From Mesorhabditis belari (Eukaryota > Nematoda > Chromadorea > Rhabditida > Rhabditidae), in assembly GCA_958450365.1 (NCBI GenBank), contig CAUEEP010000730.1:832001-896000 (forward strand): a stretch of DNA of 64,000 nucleotides, given 5' to 3'. The notes beneath the pieces are model-generated. The model was not told the DNA's origin. It did no database searches and saw nothing but the letters and a program-made list of their open reading frames with translations. Shown here piece after piece: positions 1-11,303 of the stretch. The translations under genes and the position numbers were made by a program. Within the stretch, counting starts at the first letter, position 1, and each line of letters starts with the position of its first letter.

Positions 1-747
1 CTATCTAAATCTTATTAAAACTTCCTGATCTGACAAGTTTAAGGCGTTTAAAAATGAGCTGCAAGTTGGCCCAAAAACTCGCCCCGTTAATCCGTTCTGA
101 AGTCTGAAGATCTTAAAGCTGAAGAGCTTAAATCTGGAGAGCTTAAATCTGGAGAGCTTAAAGCTGAAGATCTTAAACCTGAAGGTCTTAAAGCTAAAGG
201 TCTTAAATCTAAAGATCTTAAAGCTGCTGAAGATCTAAAGCTGCTGAAGATCTTAAATCTTAAATCAAACTCTGAAGTTCTTAAACCTTTTATTTTATAA
301 CTCAAAATCTATCCCTTAAAATCTCTCCTTAAATCCGTATTCTTTTCTTGTGATTGTTTTCGTTTCAAAAAAAAAAGAAATTTATCTGATTTCTTGTTTT
401 TTCTTGTGAGTTTTGAATGAAATCATTTGCCCGTAAAATCATAAAAAAAAATAAACAAAAAGTGAAACTTCAGTAAGTGGAATGAATCAAGAAATCACAA
501 TTGAAAGTAAAGAAATGAATAAAACGTAAGGCACCTGTAAGGGGGAAAGGAAAGAAAAGAAAAGAAAAAAGAATAAACTGAAACACTTTATAGCACTTTA
601 TAGCACTTTATAGCACAAAAAAAGCACTTTATAGCTCTTTTCAATGAACTAATTCTAACCTAAGAGATAGATAAATTGAGGTTATTAATAGATATCTAAG
701 AAGAATCTAATACATTGATTCTAATACATTGATCTAATACATTGATT
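1..747. repeat. Repeat-rich flank downstream of the STAT gene
   Basis: No gene was recognised. Positions 100-290 are a degenerate tandem array of a ~15-bp unit close to CTGAAGATCTTAAAG. Positions 590-632 repeat TATAGCACTT. Positions 690-755 repeat a 14-bp unit close to CTAATACATTGATT and run up to the STAT stop codon. The reading frame across the first array is open on the minus strand only because the unit length is a multiple of three. Confidence 0.7.
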
Positions 748-3700
748 CTAATAAGCATTGTAATCAAATCGATATCCATTTGTGTCCATTTCCTCAATAG
801 GATTTGATGTCGATGAAGAAATCGGAGCTGACATCATTACGGTTGAGATTGGTGATTCGATTTTTGGCGTTGAACCGCGAAGATCGTCATATGGTCTGGG
901 AAAGATTTTTGTTATTTTTTTTTGTTGTTTTTCGGGGGTGGGACAAATGCGACCTTTTTTTTGCGCACCTGGACATTTGCGCACCTTTTTTTTGCTGGAA
1001 AAGGCCTTAGGAAAAGTCGTAGAGCTTCAAAAACGTTTTCATAGAAGGGAATCGTATGCGTAGATTCCGAATTTCGACAAATCAGACCTCGCTGACACGT
1101 CAAATTTGGGCTAAAAGGCAAAAACTACGCAACTTAACGCTTTTCCGCAATTTTTACCTTTTAGTCCAAATTTGACGTGTCAGCGAGGTCTGATTTGTCG
1201 AAATTCGGAATCTACGCATACGATTCCCTTATATGGAAATATTTTCGAAGCTCTACGGCCTTGCCTGAGGCCTTTTCCAGCAAAAAAAAGTCGCATTTGT
1301 CCCACCCCCTGTTTTTCTTTTGTTTTCTTTTGTCAAATTATTCACAAATTCTAATTCAATTAGTTAATCAATTTTAAAACATTTCTTTACTTTATAAAAT
1401 GACTTTTACTTTTAAAAATCTTCTAGAATTTAGAATTCAGATGATTCAGATGATTCAGATGATTCAGATGATTCAGAATTCAGAATTCAGAATTCAGATG
1501 ATTCATATGATTCAGATGATTCAGATGATTCATATGATTCAGACTTCAGATGACCTTTAAAAAACTTTCACTTTACATAACAATCATTTCTTTTTAAAAA
1601 AAAAAAAACTTCTTTTAAACCCTTATAACCTTTTTGTTTACAACTAAAATCCACTTTTTTTGCCATCAAATCTCAATCTCTTTTTCCAACCTCATCGAGA
1701 ATGGAGTGGAAGCATTTGATGAAGAGACTGTGCTTTGTCGAATGAAATAATTATCAGCCACTGAATCGAGAATATCCATTGCTTCCTATTTATTTGTTTA
1801 GATTCCATTAGATTTAATCAAATCTTCTCTAACTTGTTTCCCCTTTCCATGAAAATTGCACAATTGAACGAGCTCTCGGACGAAATCATCGTGTGGAGAG
1901 AGAAGCGCCGATAAACGACCCCCGAAAGCTGCTGCTTCAACCTGCAATTTTTCGCGATATTTGAGCTGAAAGTTGGATTGCGCGTATTAATTTTTGTGAT
2001 AAACCTCTTGCGGAAAATCGGCAGATGGAGGCTTGACTTTGCATGTTACGACAGCGATTCGCATTGCCGTAAATCTAAATAGGAAAACATTCTTTCACAA
2101 ACTTTACTTACTCTTACTTACTTACTTACTGACTTATTTACTGACTTACTTACTCACTGACTTACTTACTTTACTTACTTACTGACTTACTTACTTACAA
2201 TATTCTCTTATCGATGAATAATGAATGAATGAATAGTAACTGTAATAGTAACTGCTATGAAAGCTATTCATACAATACCTAATATGTTGCATAGCGTCAA
2301 GATCTCCCGAATGAGTGACATTCGATGAAATATGTCTCGAGTCTTGTCCTTCTTGTGCTCCCGGCTCATTCACGCCATCTTTCATCTCTTGTAACACTTC
2401 CCAGATTCGAACCAACTCCAATTGTGAATTCAAAATGTATTTCACCTAGAATTTTCAATTTTCAATTCAAATCCCAAATGTAAACCTTTTCCGCATCAGC
2501 AATATCTCTTAGATAATCTCTTAAACATTTTGCTTGTAATTTTTTCAAATCCAATGGCTCCAAATGGATCGGTTTTGTGTCCCCAGCGCCAACTGCGTGA
2601 GCATTCGACTTCAACGTGAAACAGATTGTGCCTAGAAATTGATACTTTGTTCTTTACTTTTTCTTTACGATAAAATAGGCACAAAGCATAGACAAGACAA
2701 AGCAATCAGTTTATAGAGAGATATAGAAGGATATAGAATGATATAGAAAGATATAGAAAGATATAGAAAGATATGGGAAGTTATAGAATGATATAGAAAG
2801 ATGTAGAAGGATATAGGAGGATATAGAAGGATATAGAAAGATAAAAACACAAATCTGTCAAGTCTCCCTCACCTCCAGTCACAAAGGAAAGACGCATGAT
2901 GAGAGTGGATTGACGCTTCTCCAGTAATTTATCAACCTTGAAGTCTGTTTAATAAGATTTTTCTGAAATATTTGGTATAAACTATCGTTATTTGTCATAG
3001 TTCTGTATAAAACTTTCTAATTCACCGATTCACTTTCGATTTGTTTTATTAGAAATGTTTAGTGATGAGAGCCTGAGCCTGAGCCTGAGCCTGAGCCTAA
3101 GCCTAAGCCTAAGCCTGAGCCTGAGTTTACATATTGTCATTTTTGACTACTTTGCTTATCACCTCTCGTAAACCATAAAAAAAAAGATTTTCAGAAACTC
3201 TAAAAAGCAATTTTATAGAGAAGAAATAGAGCTTTTTGATAGAAAAAATCGTAAGTGAATCGGTAAAGGGAGTTTTAAACAGAATCATCACAAATACCAA
3301 CATTTTATACTTACAGCTAGACTTGCTTAACGAGAATTAACGAGACAACTTTAGGCGCTTGATCTACCCTCCAGAGTATCGGATTTCAATGAACTTTTTT
3401 AAAATTTAAAAGCCAATATTTTAAGCTATCTAATGATACTCATTAGTTATGTTAGCGGCATTACGGTATTTAGTCTAGATTGGGTATTCAGCCTAGAATA
3501 TGGTATTCAGTCTACATTAACTGGATTACGGTATTTCGTGTAGGTTGGGTATTCAGCCTAGACCTAGGTATTCAGCTGCTCATTTCTTTTTAAAAATGGG
3601 TCAAAAACCTTATCGAAACTTAGCAAGACAATTCCTCGTTATCTCGTGAAGTCTCGATAAGGTTTTTGATCCATTTTTCAAAAGAAAAACATAAGTAATG

Positions 3701-6700
3701 AGTATCATTAGATATGAGTATCATTAGCTAAAATATTGGCTTTTAAATTTTAAAAAAGTTCATTGAAATCCGATACTCTGGAGGCTAGATCAAGCGCCTG
3801 AAGTTGCGCGATGTCGATTTTTTTTGATCTATCTTGTTAAGCAAGTCTACTTACAGCTTCAATTCTCTTCTTTTGATCTAACCTGGTCAAATTCAAAGAA
3901 TCCAAGTAGTAATCCCTTTTCCCATAACTTTCGAACGTTATTCCGTTGATCGTGAAATATTTGCAATAACTCGAGCATTCCCCTCCAAACCGAGAAGCGA
4001 ACATTCACCGATCCACATTCATATCGAAGATGAGGACAAAGAATATTCTTGAAAGTCACGATTTCTGAAAATCGAAACAGAATTTGACTATTGCTTGCCG
4101 AACAATTGTAATCGAAAACAAGGATTCTGGTAAATTGCATTGTAAACTGGGAACCCACGTTGTGCCCCGTTAATCCTCGCTCCCGAGTCGCCACTCTTGC
4201 AATCTTGACATTGCAACTTGTACTGCAACAACTCGAAATCCGAATCAACTAATCCCCTTGTCACTTCAGCATTTGTTTTAAAATGCTGCTTGTAGAGTTG
4301 TTTAAATTGTTCCCATTGCATTCCTGAATCTAGAACTTTTCGCCTTTCACTCACCATTCCTCAATTACCTTGATCAGACCATTGCAAAAGAAGTCCATCT
4401 TGTAAATGACATCCATACAACCAGAATATTGTTGCTGTATATGAAGACATCATTCGTTGAACTTGACAATCCTAAAAAGCAATTCTAGAAATTTTCCTTT
4501 TCCAATCATTTTTATACCTGATTTCTTCTTGTCGCAATGGTGAATGGAAGTGATAAAGTGTGAGCTGAAGAGAAACGGCCTGATGGAGAAAATAGAGTGG
4601 CTTTGATATGAAAATAGAAGAGAGGACGCTTTCCGGTTGACGTTTTCTCATAGACACCACCCGGTGAGAGATCCTCAAAAAATATCACTGTACCACTATG
4701 GATAAAATCTAGGGATTAGAGTGCAGAAAATCAGTTGAAACTAGGACAGATTGGCACGGCCGGGACTCGAACCCACGACCTTTCGCTTAGCGGGCAACTG
4801 TGCTAACCATTACACCACCACGGACTTGTACCCTCTTACTCCAGAGGGAGTTAACTAACCGCCCCCCCTTGTTTAGTTAACTCCCTGGAGGATAGCGAGC
4901 AGCTTAACGTCGGCCACAGCTGCCATCATGGTTAAGTGGTTAAGCTCTCGCTTACCACTCCGAAGGTGCCGCCCTGGTTCCCGGGTTCGACCCTGCCCGA
5001 CAACATTTTTGTGGAAAAACTGTCCCTTAGTTCTAATTTCTTCATCTACTCACTTGATAAGAGTTATGCGTTGATGTTCTCCCTTTTTGCCTTGTCGTGC
5101 ATAATAAATGAGGATATGTGGCTGCCCTGAATCATCTCGTAAAACATCCATCCATTTCACTCACCAGTATCGATTCTTTGCATTATAGATTGGATAGATG
5201 TTCACCGATTCTTTACTATTCACATCACTCTTTTTATGCGCTGTGTTGTTTGGTTGATCAGGTGCTGCTGAAAGGGGAAATTTGCCTTTAATATACCTTT
5301 TGTAATCAAATATTTTTGATTTCAATCTCCCTACTAGAAGTCGGCTGTGGTCTCTTTGTGCCAGAAGTTGGTTTCATTGCGAGAAGAGCGGCTGACGGTG
5401 GAGTGCCGATTGATGTGGCTCCTTGCAGTAAACGAGCCTTTCTCATTTCATTCTAAATATCATTTTAATAAGATAATATTTTCTTAAACCTGTATATGTT
5501 CTGCTGTTTCTTCCGATACAACTTGTATCTCAAAATCCTTGAAAACGACACCACGAGCAAGTGCACCGCAGTTCATACTGAACAAGAAAGTTTAAGTGGG
5601 GTTTTTTTTAAAATCATTGGGTTGGTGAATTGAAAACTGCAGGCTATTGTCATATGTGACAGTTTTAGCACTTTCTTCAAAAGAAACCCATTTTTGTGTC
5701 AATAGAAAAGTTGTAGAGAATCAAAAAGGAGGCTTATAGCCAAATTTTCAAAACGATTCAAAAACTGGTTTTCAAGAAATGCCAAATTTACGAATTTTCA
5801 CAAAACTTGCATTTTAAGCGAAACTACTAAGTGTATCTTTTTGGAAATTTGGCTATAAGCCTAATTTTTGATTCTCTACAACTTTTCTATTGACACCAAA
5901 ATGGGTTTCTTTTGAAGAAAGTCCTCAAACTGGGGCATCTCGACATCTCCAGTCCTCGATTTTTGAGTCTCACACTTGTCTCACACACAAACCAAAATCC
6001 TACAACGAAAGAGAAATCCGCAAATTGCCTGTAAAATGGGCAGAAGTCGTCAATAATAATGGAAATTATTTGGAATGAATTCATGGTTTTATGTTGAATA
6101 AATTTTAGCTCAAAGTCCCGCAGTTTTCAATTCACCAACTTCAATTCAATTTCAATTCAATTTCAATTCAATTTCAATTCAATACTTACCTAAACAAGTT
6201 ATTTGTGACGAGAATAGCATTTGTTGATGGTTCTGTTGCCTGAAGAAAAGAGATTTACAAAAGAGATTGCCAAATCAAACCAAAACACAATCGCTCATCA
6301 GTAACTCGAGAGCCGAAAAGACAGCTTCGGAGAGATGAACCACTGGATCTGAAGTACTTAATTGCATTTGCAAAGTGCATTTTGTATTTTAGACATTTTA
6401 GACAATTTGTATGACTTCACTATTCAAATAACTCACCAAAATGACCAAACATTTTTTTGTTTATCGTCAAATCGTAACGAAAACCCTGAAAATGTTGATG
6501 ATGATGTGAGTTCTTTGTGAGTGAACTTGTAAACGAGCTGCTAACACAGCCAATGTGAACATCATATTTGAATAAAAAGCGACGAGTGTTGTGATTGGTT
6601 GATCGGGTAAAGCTGTTTGATCTCTCATTCGGAGAACCTGAAATGAACGAGCTTTCTTGAAATGATTTCAAACGATAAACAGCAAGTTTTAATTAAGCTT

Positions 6701-9700
6701 ATTAGCAAGTTTCTTAGTTTATTAGCAAGTTTATTTGCGATTTTTTAGAATCATCAGATACCAAAACGTTCTTTTATGCCTTTTTTCTAATTAAAAACTT
6801 ATCGAAAACATAAAATTTCCCTCTTTTCATCTCCTCAATCATTTCTTTTATCAAAACTTGACAAAATAAAACATTTTCCCATTGTTTTTAGTTTAAGATA
6901 AGATATTGATCTTTACTTTTAACCATATAAAAGTTTGATAGCTGGGTTAATTGAAGAATTTGAAAACTTCTGAACAGGTTAACTGAACAGGTTAACTGAA
7001 CAGGTTAACTGAACAGGTTAACTGAACAGGTTAACTGAACAGGTTAACTGAACAGGTTAACTGAACAGGTTAACTGAACAGGTTAACTGAACAGGTTAAC
7101 TGAACAGGTTAACTGAACAGGTTAACTGAACAGGTTAACTGAACAGGTTAACTGAACAGGTTAACTGAACAGGTTAACTGAACAGGTTAACTGAACAGGT
7201 TAACTGAACAGGTTAACTGAACAGGTTAACTGAACAGGTTAACTGAACAGGTTAACTGAACAGGTTAACTGAACAGGTTAACTGAACAGGTTAACTGAAC
7301 AGGTTAACTGAACAGGTTAACTGAACAGGTTAACTGAACGGTTAACTGAACAGGTTAACTGAACGGTTAACTGAACGGTTAACTGAACGGTTAACTGAAC
7401 AGGTTAACTGAACAGGTTAACTGAACGGTTAACTGAACAGGTTAACTGAACAGGTTAACTGAACAGGTTAACTGAACAGGTTAACTGAACAGGTTAACTG
7501 AACAGGTTAACTGAACAGGTTAACTGAACAGGTTAACTGAACAGGTTAACTGAACAGGTTAACTGAACAGGTTAACTGAACAGGTTAACTGAACAGGTTA
7601 ACTGAACAGGTTAACTGAACAGGTTAACTGAACAGGTTAACTGAACAGGTTAACTGAACAGGTTAACTGAACAGGTTAACTGAACAGGTTAACTGAACAG
7701 GTTAACTGAACAGGTTAACTGAACAGCTTAACATTTGACAAGTGAACCTTTAACTCCAAACAAATCCCTTTATACTCAATATGCTTAAACGTAATCATAA
7801 ACCTGACTCAATACAACTTTTCTACTTCTTAAAAACTATCAAAGCAAGCCTTGATTACTGTCAATGTTATAGCTCCAATAAAACAGCTTCAATCTCTTTT
7901 TTTTTTCATCTCATTTTCAATTCCTTACTTGTGCTGCTCGAACTTCTCTCCATAAACGTTCACAATTCGAGTTACAGTATTGCTAAAGTCTTATATTCTT
8001 TAAAATCAAAGAGATTTAAGCAATACCTTGAACATTTCAATGCATGGAATGAGTGTCTCTTCACCAAAATTTGTGAGATGTTGTCGGAATGTTTCTATAT
8101 CTTCGTTTGTGTTAAAAACCACGGTGTTCATCGTTCTGAATTGAACATTTCTTTTGAATCTCTTCTTCTTTTATAGTATTATCTCATAAACTATTGTTCT
8201 AAATCGCTCATTTCTTTAGAATCTCTTTGCTTCTTTTATAGTATTGCCATTTAAACTATCCTTCTGAATTGCTCATTTCTTTTAAATCTCTTCTTCTTTT
8301 ATAGTATTATTATTTAAACTATCGTTCTAAATTGTACATTTCTTTAGAATCTCTTCTTCTTTTATAGTATTATTATTTAAACTATCGTTCTGAATCGCTC
8401 ATTTCTTTAGAATCCCTTTGCTTCTTTTATAGTATTATCATTTTAACTATCGTTCTAAATTCCACATTTCTTTAAAATCTCTTCTTCTTTTATAGTATTA
8501 TCATCACAAACTTTACCTGTACAATTTATGTAAATAAACCATTGTGTTGTCCATTGTCTCTTTGAGGTATTTATACGATGGATCACTGAAATCGCCCATT
8601 GCTGGGAGGTAATCTCTGGAATTGGGTTTTATAAAGCAAACAAATTTGATAATTTGAATAAATCAATCAACTCAACATTTCCCTACCTGGCGTAATTGAC
8701 GAGTTCGACGAGCGCTTGATTTAGACGATCGAAAAGTGCCCGATCTTCAGCCGATCGTACAGTGACCTTAAAAGAAAATGGAAACATTCTTTTCTTTTTC
8801 CCAACATACTTGTAGACTATTCTGTAAACGAGAAGTAATACATAAAACATTCCACGTCAACATCGTCCACTCCTCGTAGCAGGGGAGGGGGGGAGGCGAA
8901 ATTTCCCCTATAACCCCACCCCCCGCCCCCGTGGGGGGGGGGCTTTTTTTTTTTTCTTCCCCTTAAAGCCTAAAAATGTGCTGAAAATGAGGCAAAAAAG
9001 TTTCTTTGATCAATAGCATCAATAGCAAATATTCTGAGAAAAAAAGGGAAATCTAGTGTGCGAAGAGATTTGCGTTTACTAGAGCTCGAAGAACACTTGG
9101 ATTCAGCTATGGTAGTGCAATTCCAGTTCTTTTCCCAGTTCAGCCTAAGCCTAAGCCTGACAAACCCAAATAGACTTAGTGCTAGGCGCTAGCCGCTAGC
9201 CTTCGCACTAAGTCCAAGTCTGAGCCTGAGCCTAAGCCTAAGCCTAAGCCTGAGTCAAAGCCTAAAAATGTGCTGAGAATGTGGCAAAAAAGTTTCTTTT
9301 GATCAATAACATATTGCTACCAGCTTCACCCCTTAAGGGCAGCTTTTTCTGGAGGATCGGTCCTTTCCGGTCGCCGTGGCGCAGTCGGGAGCGCGCTTGT
9401 CTACAACCCACCCTTGTCGACAGCACAAGCCGAGTTCGACCCCCCGTACTGCCACTCAATCCTCTCTAAGGCAAGTATTACTTGTTCTCTTGGCTCATTT
9501 CCTTGATTTGCTTTGATTCGATTCACTCGTCCATCGATCTCCGAAAGAAGACGACAAATCATACTTTTCACCTGAAATACTATTGTAATTGATTTGCGAT
9601 TTCCCGATTTTCCCCATTTCATTCTATTTCATTTCATTCTATTTTTTTTCATCAAACCTTTGCCATTTTCTCTTCTTCAGTATCCGTGATCGGTGGATCA

Positions 9701-9828
9701 TAATGTCTGTATTTAGATTTAGCTTTAAATTGAAAACAAAATTCACATACCTTCTCACATCATGCCAGACACAGAACAAATCATAAAGCAATTTCTGGAA
9801 GCCCTCATTTGGCAACATTTTCTGTTGT
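748..9828 (-). CDS. sta-1: STAT family transcription factor (sta-1-like)
   Basis: This is a latent cytoplasmic transcription factor of the STAT class. Exons on the minus strand, 5' to 3': 9828-9751, 9706-9658, 9571-9482, 8766-8687, 8615-8517, 8135-8027, 7982-7929, 6637-6527, 6485-6437, 6348-6281, 6239-6190, 5577-5490, 5452-5335, 5267-5165, 4695-4518, 4471-4369, 4323-4159, 4064-3883, 2936-2873, 2631-2486, 2445-2279, 2074-2005, 1965-1834, 1785-1691 and 895-748. All joins keep frame. The N-terminal exons give a helical coiled-coil region. The DNA-binding segment contains [19 protein letters not shown] (exon ending 4518). The linker contains QWEQFKQLY. The SH2 part contains [12 protein letters not shown] with the phosphotyrosine-binding Arg. 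The C-terminus carries candidate phosphotyrosines ([13 protein letters not shown]). The model gives about 860 residues. The start at 9828 is the first in-frame ATG; the exon is open to an acceptor at 9869, so a further 5' exon is possible. The paralogue sta-2 is not excluded. Confidence 0.88.
934..1309. repeat. Foldback/MITE-like element, family A (intronic)
   Basis: Inverted repeat in the last STAT intron. The outer ends are GGGGGTGGGACAAATGCGAC and its complement. A second pair of arms at about 1015-1100 and 1165-1250 matches almost perfectly, including TTTCGACAAATCAGACCTCG. Related copies are at 10095-11303, 41934-42418 and 60484-60843. No coding capacity is seen. Confidence 0.85.
1435..1550. 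repeat. Tandem ATTCAGATG-type repeat
   Basis: About a dozen copies of ATTCAGATG and the variants ATTCATATG and ATTCAGA, inside the last STAT intron (896-1690). No further structure is seen. Confidence 0.85.
2100..2200. repeat. CTTA tetranucleotide microsatellite
   Basis: An interrupted (CTTA)n/(CTGA)n tract in the STAT intron between the exons at 2074 and 2279. Confidence 0.9.
2710..2845. repeat. ATATAGAAAG decamer minisatellite
   Basis: About thirteen copies of a 10-bp unit, ATATAGAAAG or ATATAGAAGG, in the STAT intron between the exons ending at 2631 and starting at 2873. Confidence 0.92.
3066..3126. repeat. Interstitial telomere-like repeat (GCCTAA/GCCTGA)n
   Basis: About ten tandem hexamers GCCTGA or GCCTAA. 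GCCTAA is the complement of TTAGGC, the nematode telomere unit. The GCCTGA variants are single-base changes of it. The tract lies in the 946-bp STAT intron 2937-3882. A second tract is at 9141-9255. Confidence 0.8.
3330..3849. repeat. Long inverted repeat (foldback) in STAT intron
   Basis: The left arm at about 3330-3450 contains CCAGAGTATCGGATTTCAAT, and the right arm at about 3725-3849 carries its complement. Inner arms near 3590-3690 repeat TTTTTGATCCATTTTT-like sequence. It is a non-autonomous, MITE-like structure. Confidence 0.8.
4753..4827 (-). tRNA. tRNA-like pseudogene (intronic)
   Basis: On the minus strand there is an A-box-like TGGTGTAATGG and a B box GGGTTCGAGTCC at tRNA spacing. 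The anticodon arm pairs over four bases with a GCT triplet. The acceptor stem does not pair: the 5' end reads GTCCGTG and the 3' end CCGTGCC. The T stem has one mismatch. It also lacks the long variable arm expected of a Ser GCT tRNA. I read it as a degenerate tRNA or tRNA-derived element, not a working gene. Confidence 0.45.
4926..5008 (+). tRNA. tRNA-like element (intronic)
   Basis: The plus strand has an A-box-like TGGTTAAGTGGTTAAGC and a B-box GGGTTCGACCC. A convincing anticodon stem or acceptor stem could not be drawn. It faces away from the tRNA-like element at 4753-4827 in the same STAT intron. A short inverted repeat (GGGAGTTAACTA near 4848 and TAGTTAACTCCC near 4875) lies between them. 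It is probably a tRNA-derived relic. Confidence 0.35.
5624..6140. repeat. Foldback element in STAT intron
   Basis: The ends are inverted copies: GGTGAATTGAAAACTGC near 5624 and GCAGTTTTCAATTCACC near 6120. Inner arms around 5660-5760 and 5840-5925 also pair. It sits in the intron between the STAT exons ending at 5577 and 6190. An AATTTCAATTC microsatellite follows at 6140-6183. Confidence 0.85.
6972..7735. repeat. 13-bp satellite AACAGGTTAACTG, about 58 copies
   Basis: A 764-bp array of the 13-mer AACAGGTTAACTG inside a STAT intron (6638-7928). Most units look identical by eye. A cluster at about 7336-7436 contains 12-bp units missing one A or G. Each unit carries the palindrome GTTAAC. Confidence 0.97.
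8140..8505. repeat. About five tandem ~65-bp units
   Basis: Five imperfect copies of a ~65-75-bp unit containing CTCTTCTTCTTTTATAGTAT and a variable A/T-rich end. They fill the STAT intron 8136-8516. Confidence 0.88.
8877..8960. repeat. G-run/C-run/T-run low-complexity block
   Basis: Successive homopolymer runs of G, C, G and T, quite unlike the A+T-rich surroundings, inside the STAT intron 8767-9481. It may be real or an assembly or sequencing artefact. Confidence 0.7.
9141..9256. repeat. Second interstitial telomere-like tract
   Basis: Clusters of GCCTAA/GCCTGA at 9143-9160 and 9219-9256 are separated by a short imperfect palindrome around GGCGCTAGCCGCTAGCC. They lie in the same STAT gene as the tract at 3066-3126. 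Confidence 0.72.
9370..9458 (+). tRNA. Possible tRNA-derived element
   Basis: An A-box-like GTGGCGCAGTCGGGAGCGC and a B-box-like GAGTTCGACCCCCC are spaced about 40 bp apart. No acceptor stem closes and no clear anticodon loop is visible. It is listed as a weak tRNA-derived relic in a STAT intron. Confidence 0.25.
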
Positions 9829-9869
9829 TTCTCTCCTTTTTGCAAAGAAGATTTCAAAAAAAAGAAGAT

Positions 9870-10094
9870 CTAAATAAAATGATTGATTGAGAAAAAATAG
9901 CAAAGAAAATTCTCAAAATGCTCAAAAATTCTCAAAAATCTCATCCATTTCTACATGTTCCCACTTCAGCCTCTCTCCTCTCGGTTGAACTGCACGAGAA
10001 AGGGAAAAAAACTGTTGATAAGGGATAAGAATTGTTTGATTGAGAGTTTCATGCTCGATATGATTGAGGTGTTTAAAAAAAAATGTTTAAAAAA
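9870..10094. other. Region upstream of the STAT start
   Basis: No coding sequence is recognised. A 5' non-coding or extra first STAT exon could lie here: an acceptor-like TTTATTTAG on the minus strand ends at 9870. No promoter element is identified. Confidence 0.35.
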
Positions 10095-11303
10095 GGGAGT
10101 GGGACAAATGCGACCTTTTTTTTGCGCACCCGGACATTTGCGCACCTTTTTTTCCGCACCTTGCCCATTAGCGCACCTTTTTTCCTTTTTTCGCGTTTTA
10201 AAAAAAGCTCTAAAAGCTAATATTAATCAATTTCTATTCCAGTTGTTTTTCTAGGTAATTTGAGGATGTCGAATTCAAATTTTGACATATCAGAGCTTGT
10301 GGAACCAATTTGAAAGACAAAACGGCAAATTACAGAAAATTGTTGATTTTTCTCTTTGTATAACTCCGTCCGTTTGTTTCCAAAAGCTCTGATATGTCAA
10401 AATTTCGATTCTAGGCCCTATAATTACCCAGAAAAACAACTTTTGGAATAGCATTGGTTAATATAGCTTTAGGCAACGCGAAAAGGGCGCTAATGGGCAA
10501 GGCGCAAATGTCCGACAAATGCGACTTTTGCGCACTCGGGACTGCGCACCCCGCCCATAGCGCAACTTTTTCGCGTTTAAAAGCAATATAACCAATTCTA
10601 TTCCAAAAATTGTTTTGGTAATTTAGGGCACCAAATTTGACATACAGAGCGAAAGTAATTTGAAAGAAAACAGGTAGGTCAAATTACGGAAAATTGTCGT
10701 TTTTCCTATGTATAACTCCGTCCGTTTGCTTCCACAAGCTTTGATATGGCAAAATTTGGATTCTAGGCCCTATAATTACCCAGAAAAACAACTTTTGGAA
10801 TAGCAACTGGTTAATATTTGTCCCACTCCCGAAAGACCAGAGAACAAGTTTGAAAACAAAGTTTAAATATAAGAATTCCAAAGTTACGATATTCTGCTAT
10901 TCAATTGATCCTTCAATTTGCCAAGATAAAACTTTAAAAATGCCTATTTATAGCTTCAAGTGCTCGAAAACGGCAGAGCTTTTTTCAGGCGAGCTCGTAC
11001 AAAAACACTACCTCTGTGTTATTACTTTTTCAAGTAGCCCGTATATTCATGTATTGGGGAAAGGGGATTTGTGAGTTTATCTTTCAGTTTATCTTTCAAA
11101 TTACTTTCACAAACTCTCATATGTCAAAATTTGAATTCGACACCCTAAAATTACCTAGAAAAACAACTTTTGGAATAGAAATTGGTTAATATTAGCTTTT
11201 AGAGCTTTTTTAAAACGCGAAAAAAGGTGCGCTAATGGGCTAAGTGCGGAAAAAAAGGTGCGCAAATGTGTGCGCAAAAAAAGGTCGCATTTGTCCCACT
11301 CCC
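10095..11303. repeat. Composite family A foldback element
   Basis: The outer ends, GGGAGTGGGACAAATGCGAC at 10095 and its complement ending at 11303, are those of family A. A second, damaged copy (about 10490-10830) is nested inside, followed by a unique stretch of ~240 bp. The block from about 10510 to 11072 recurs in direct orientation at 60495-61080. That makes this a dispersed repeat and not a gene, although 10850-11074 is an open frame of 74 codons. Confidence 0.82.

Noticed and set aside
87..305. 72-codon Ser/Leu/Arg-rich minus-strand frame
   Set aside because: It is translated from a 15-bp tandem repeat; the period being a multiple of three explains the open frame.
7781..8176. 131-codon plus-strand frame
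   Set aside because: It overlaps two minus-strand STAT exons (7929-7982, 8027-8135) whose frames and splice sites are clear; it is an antisense shadow.
10850..11074. 74-codon frame repeated at 60862-61086 as a conserved small protein
   Set aside because: The two copies are nearly identical over non-coding flanks too, so conservation is not specific to the frame.
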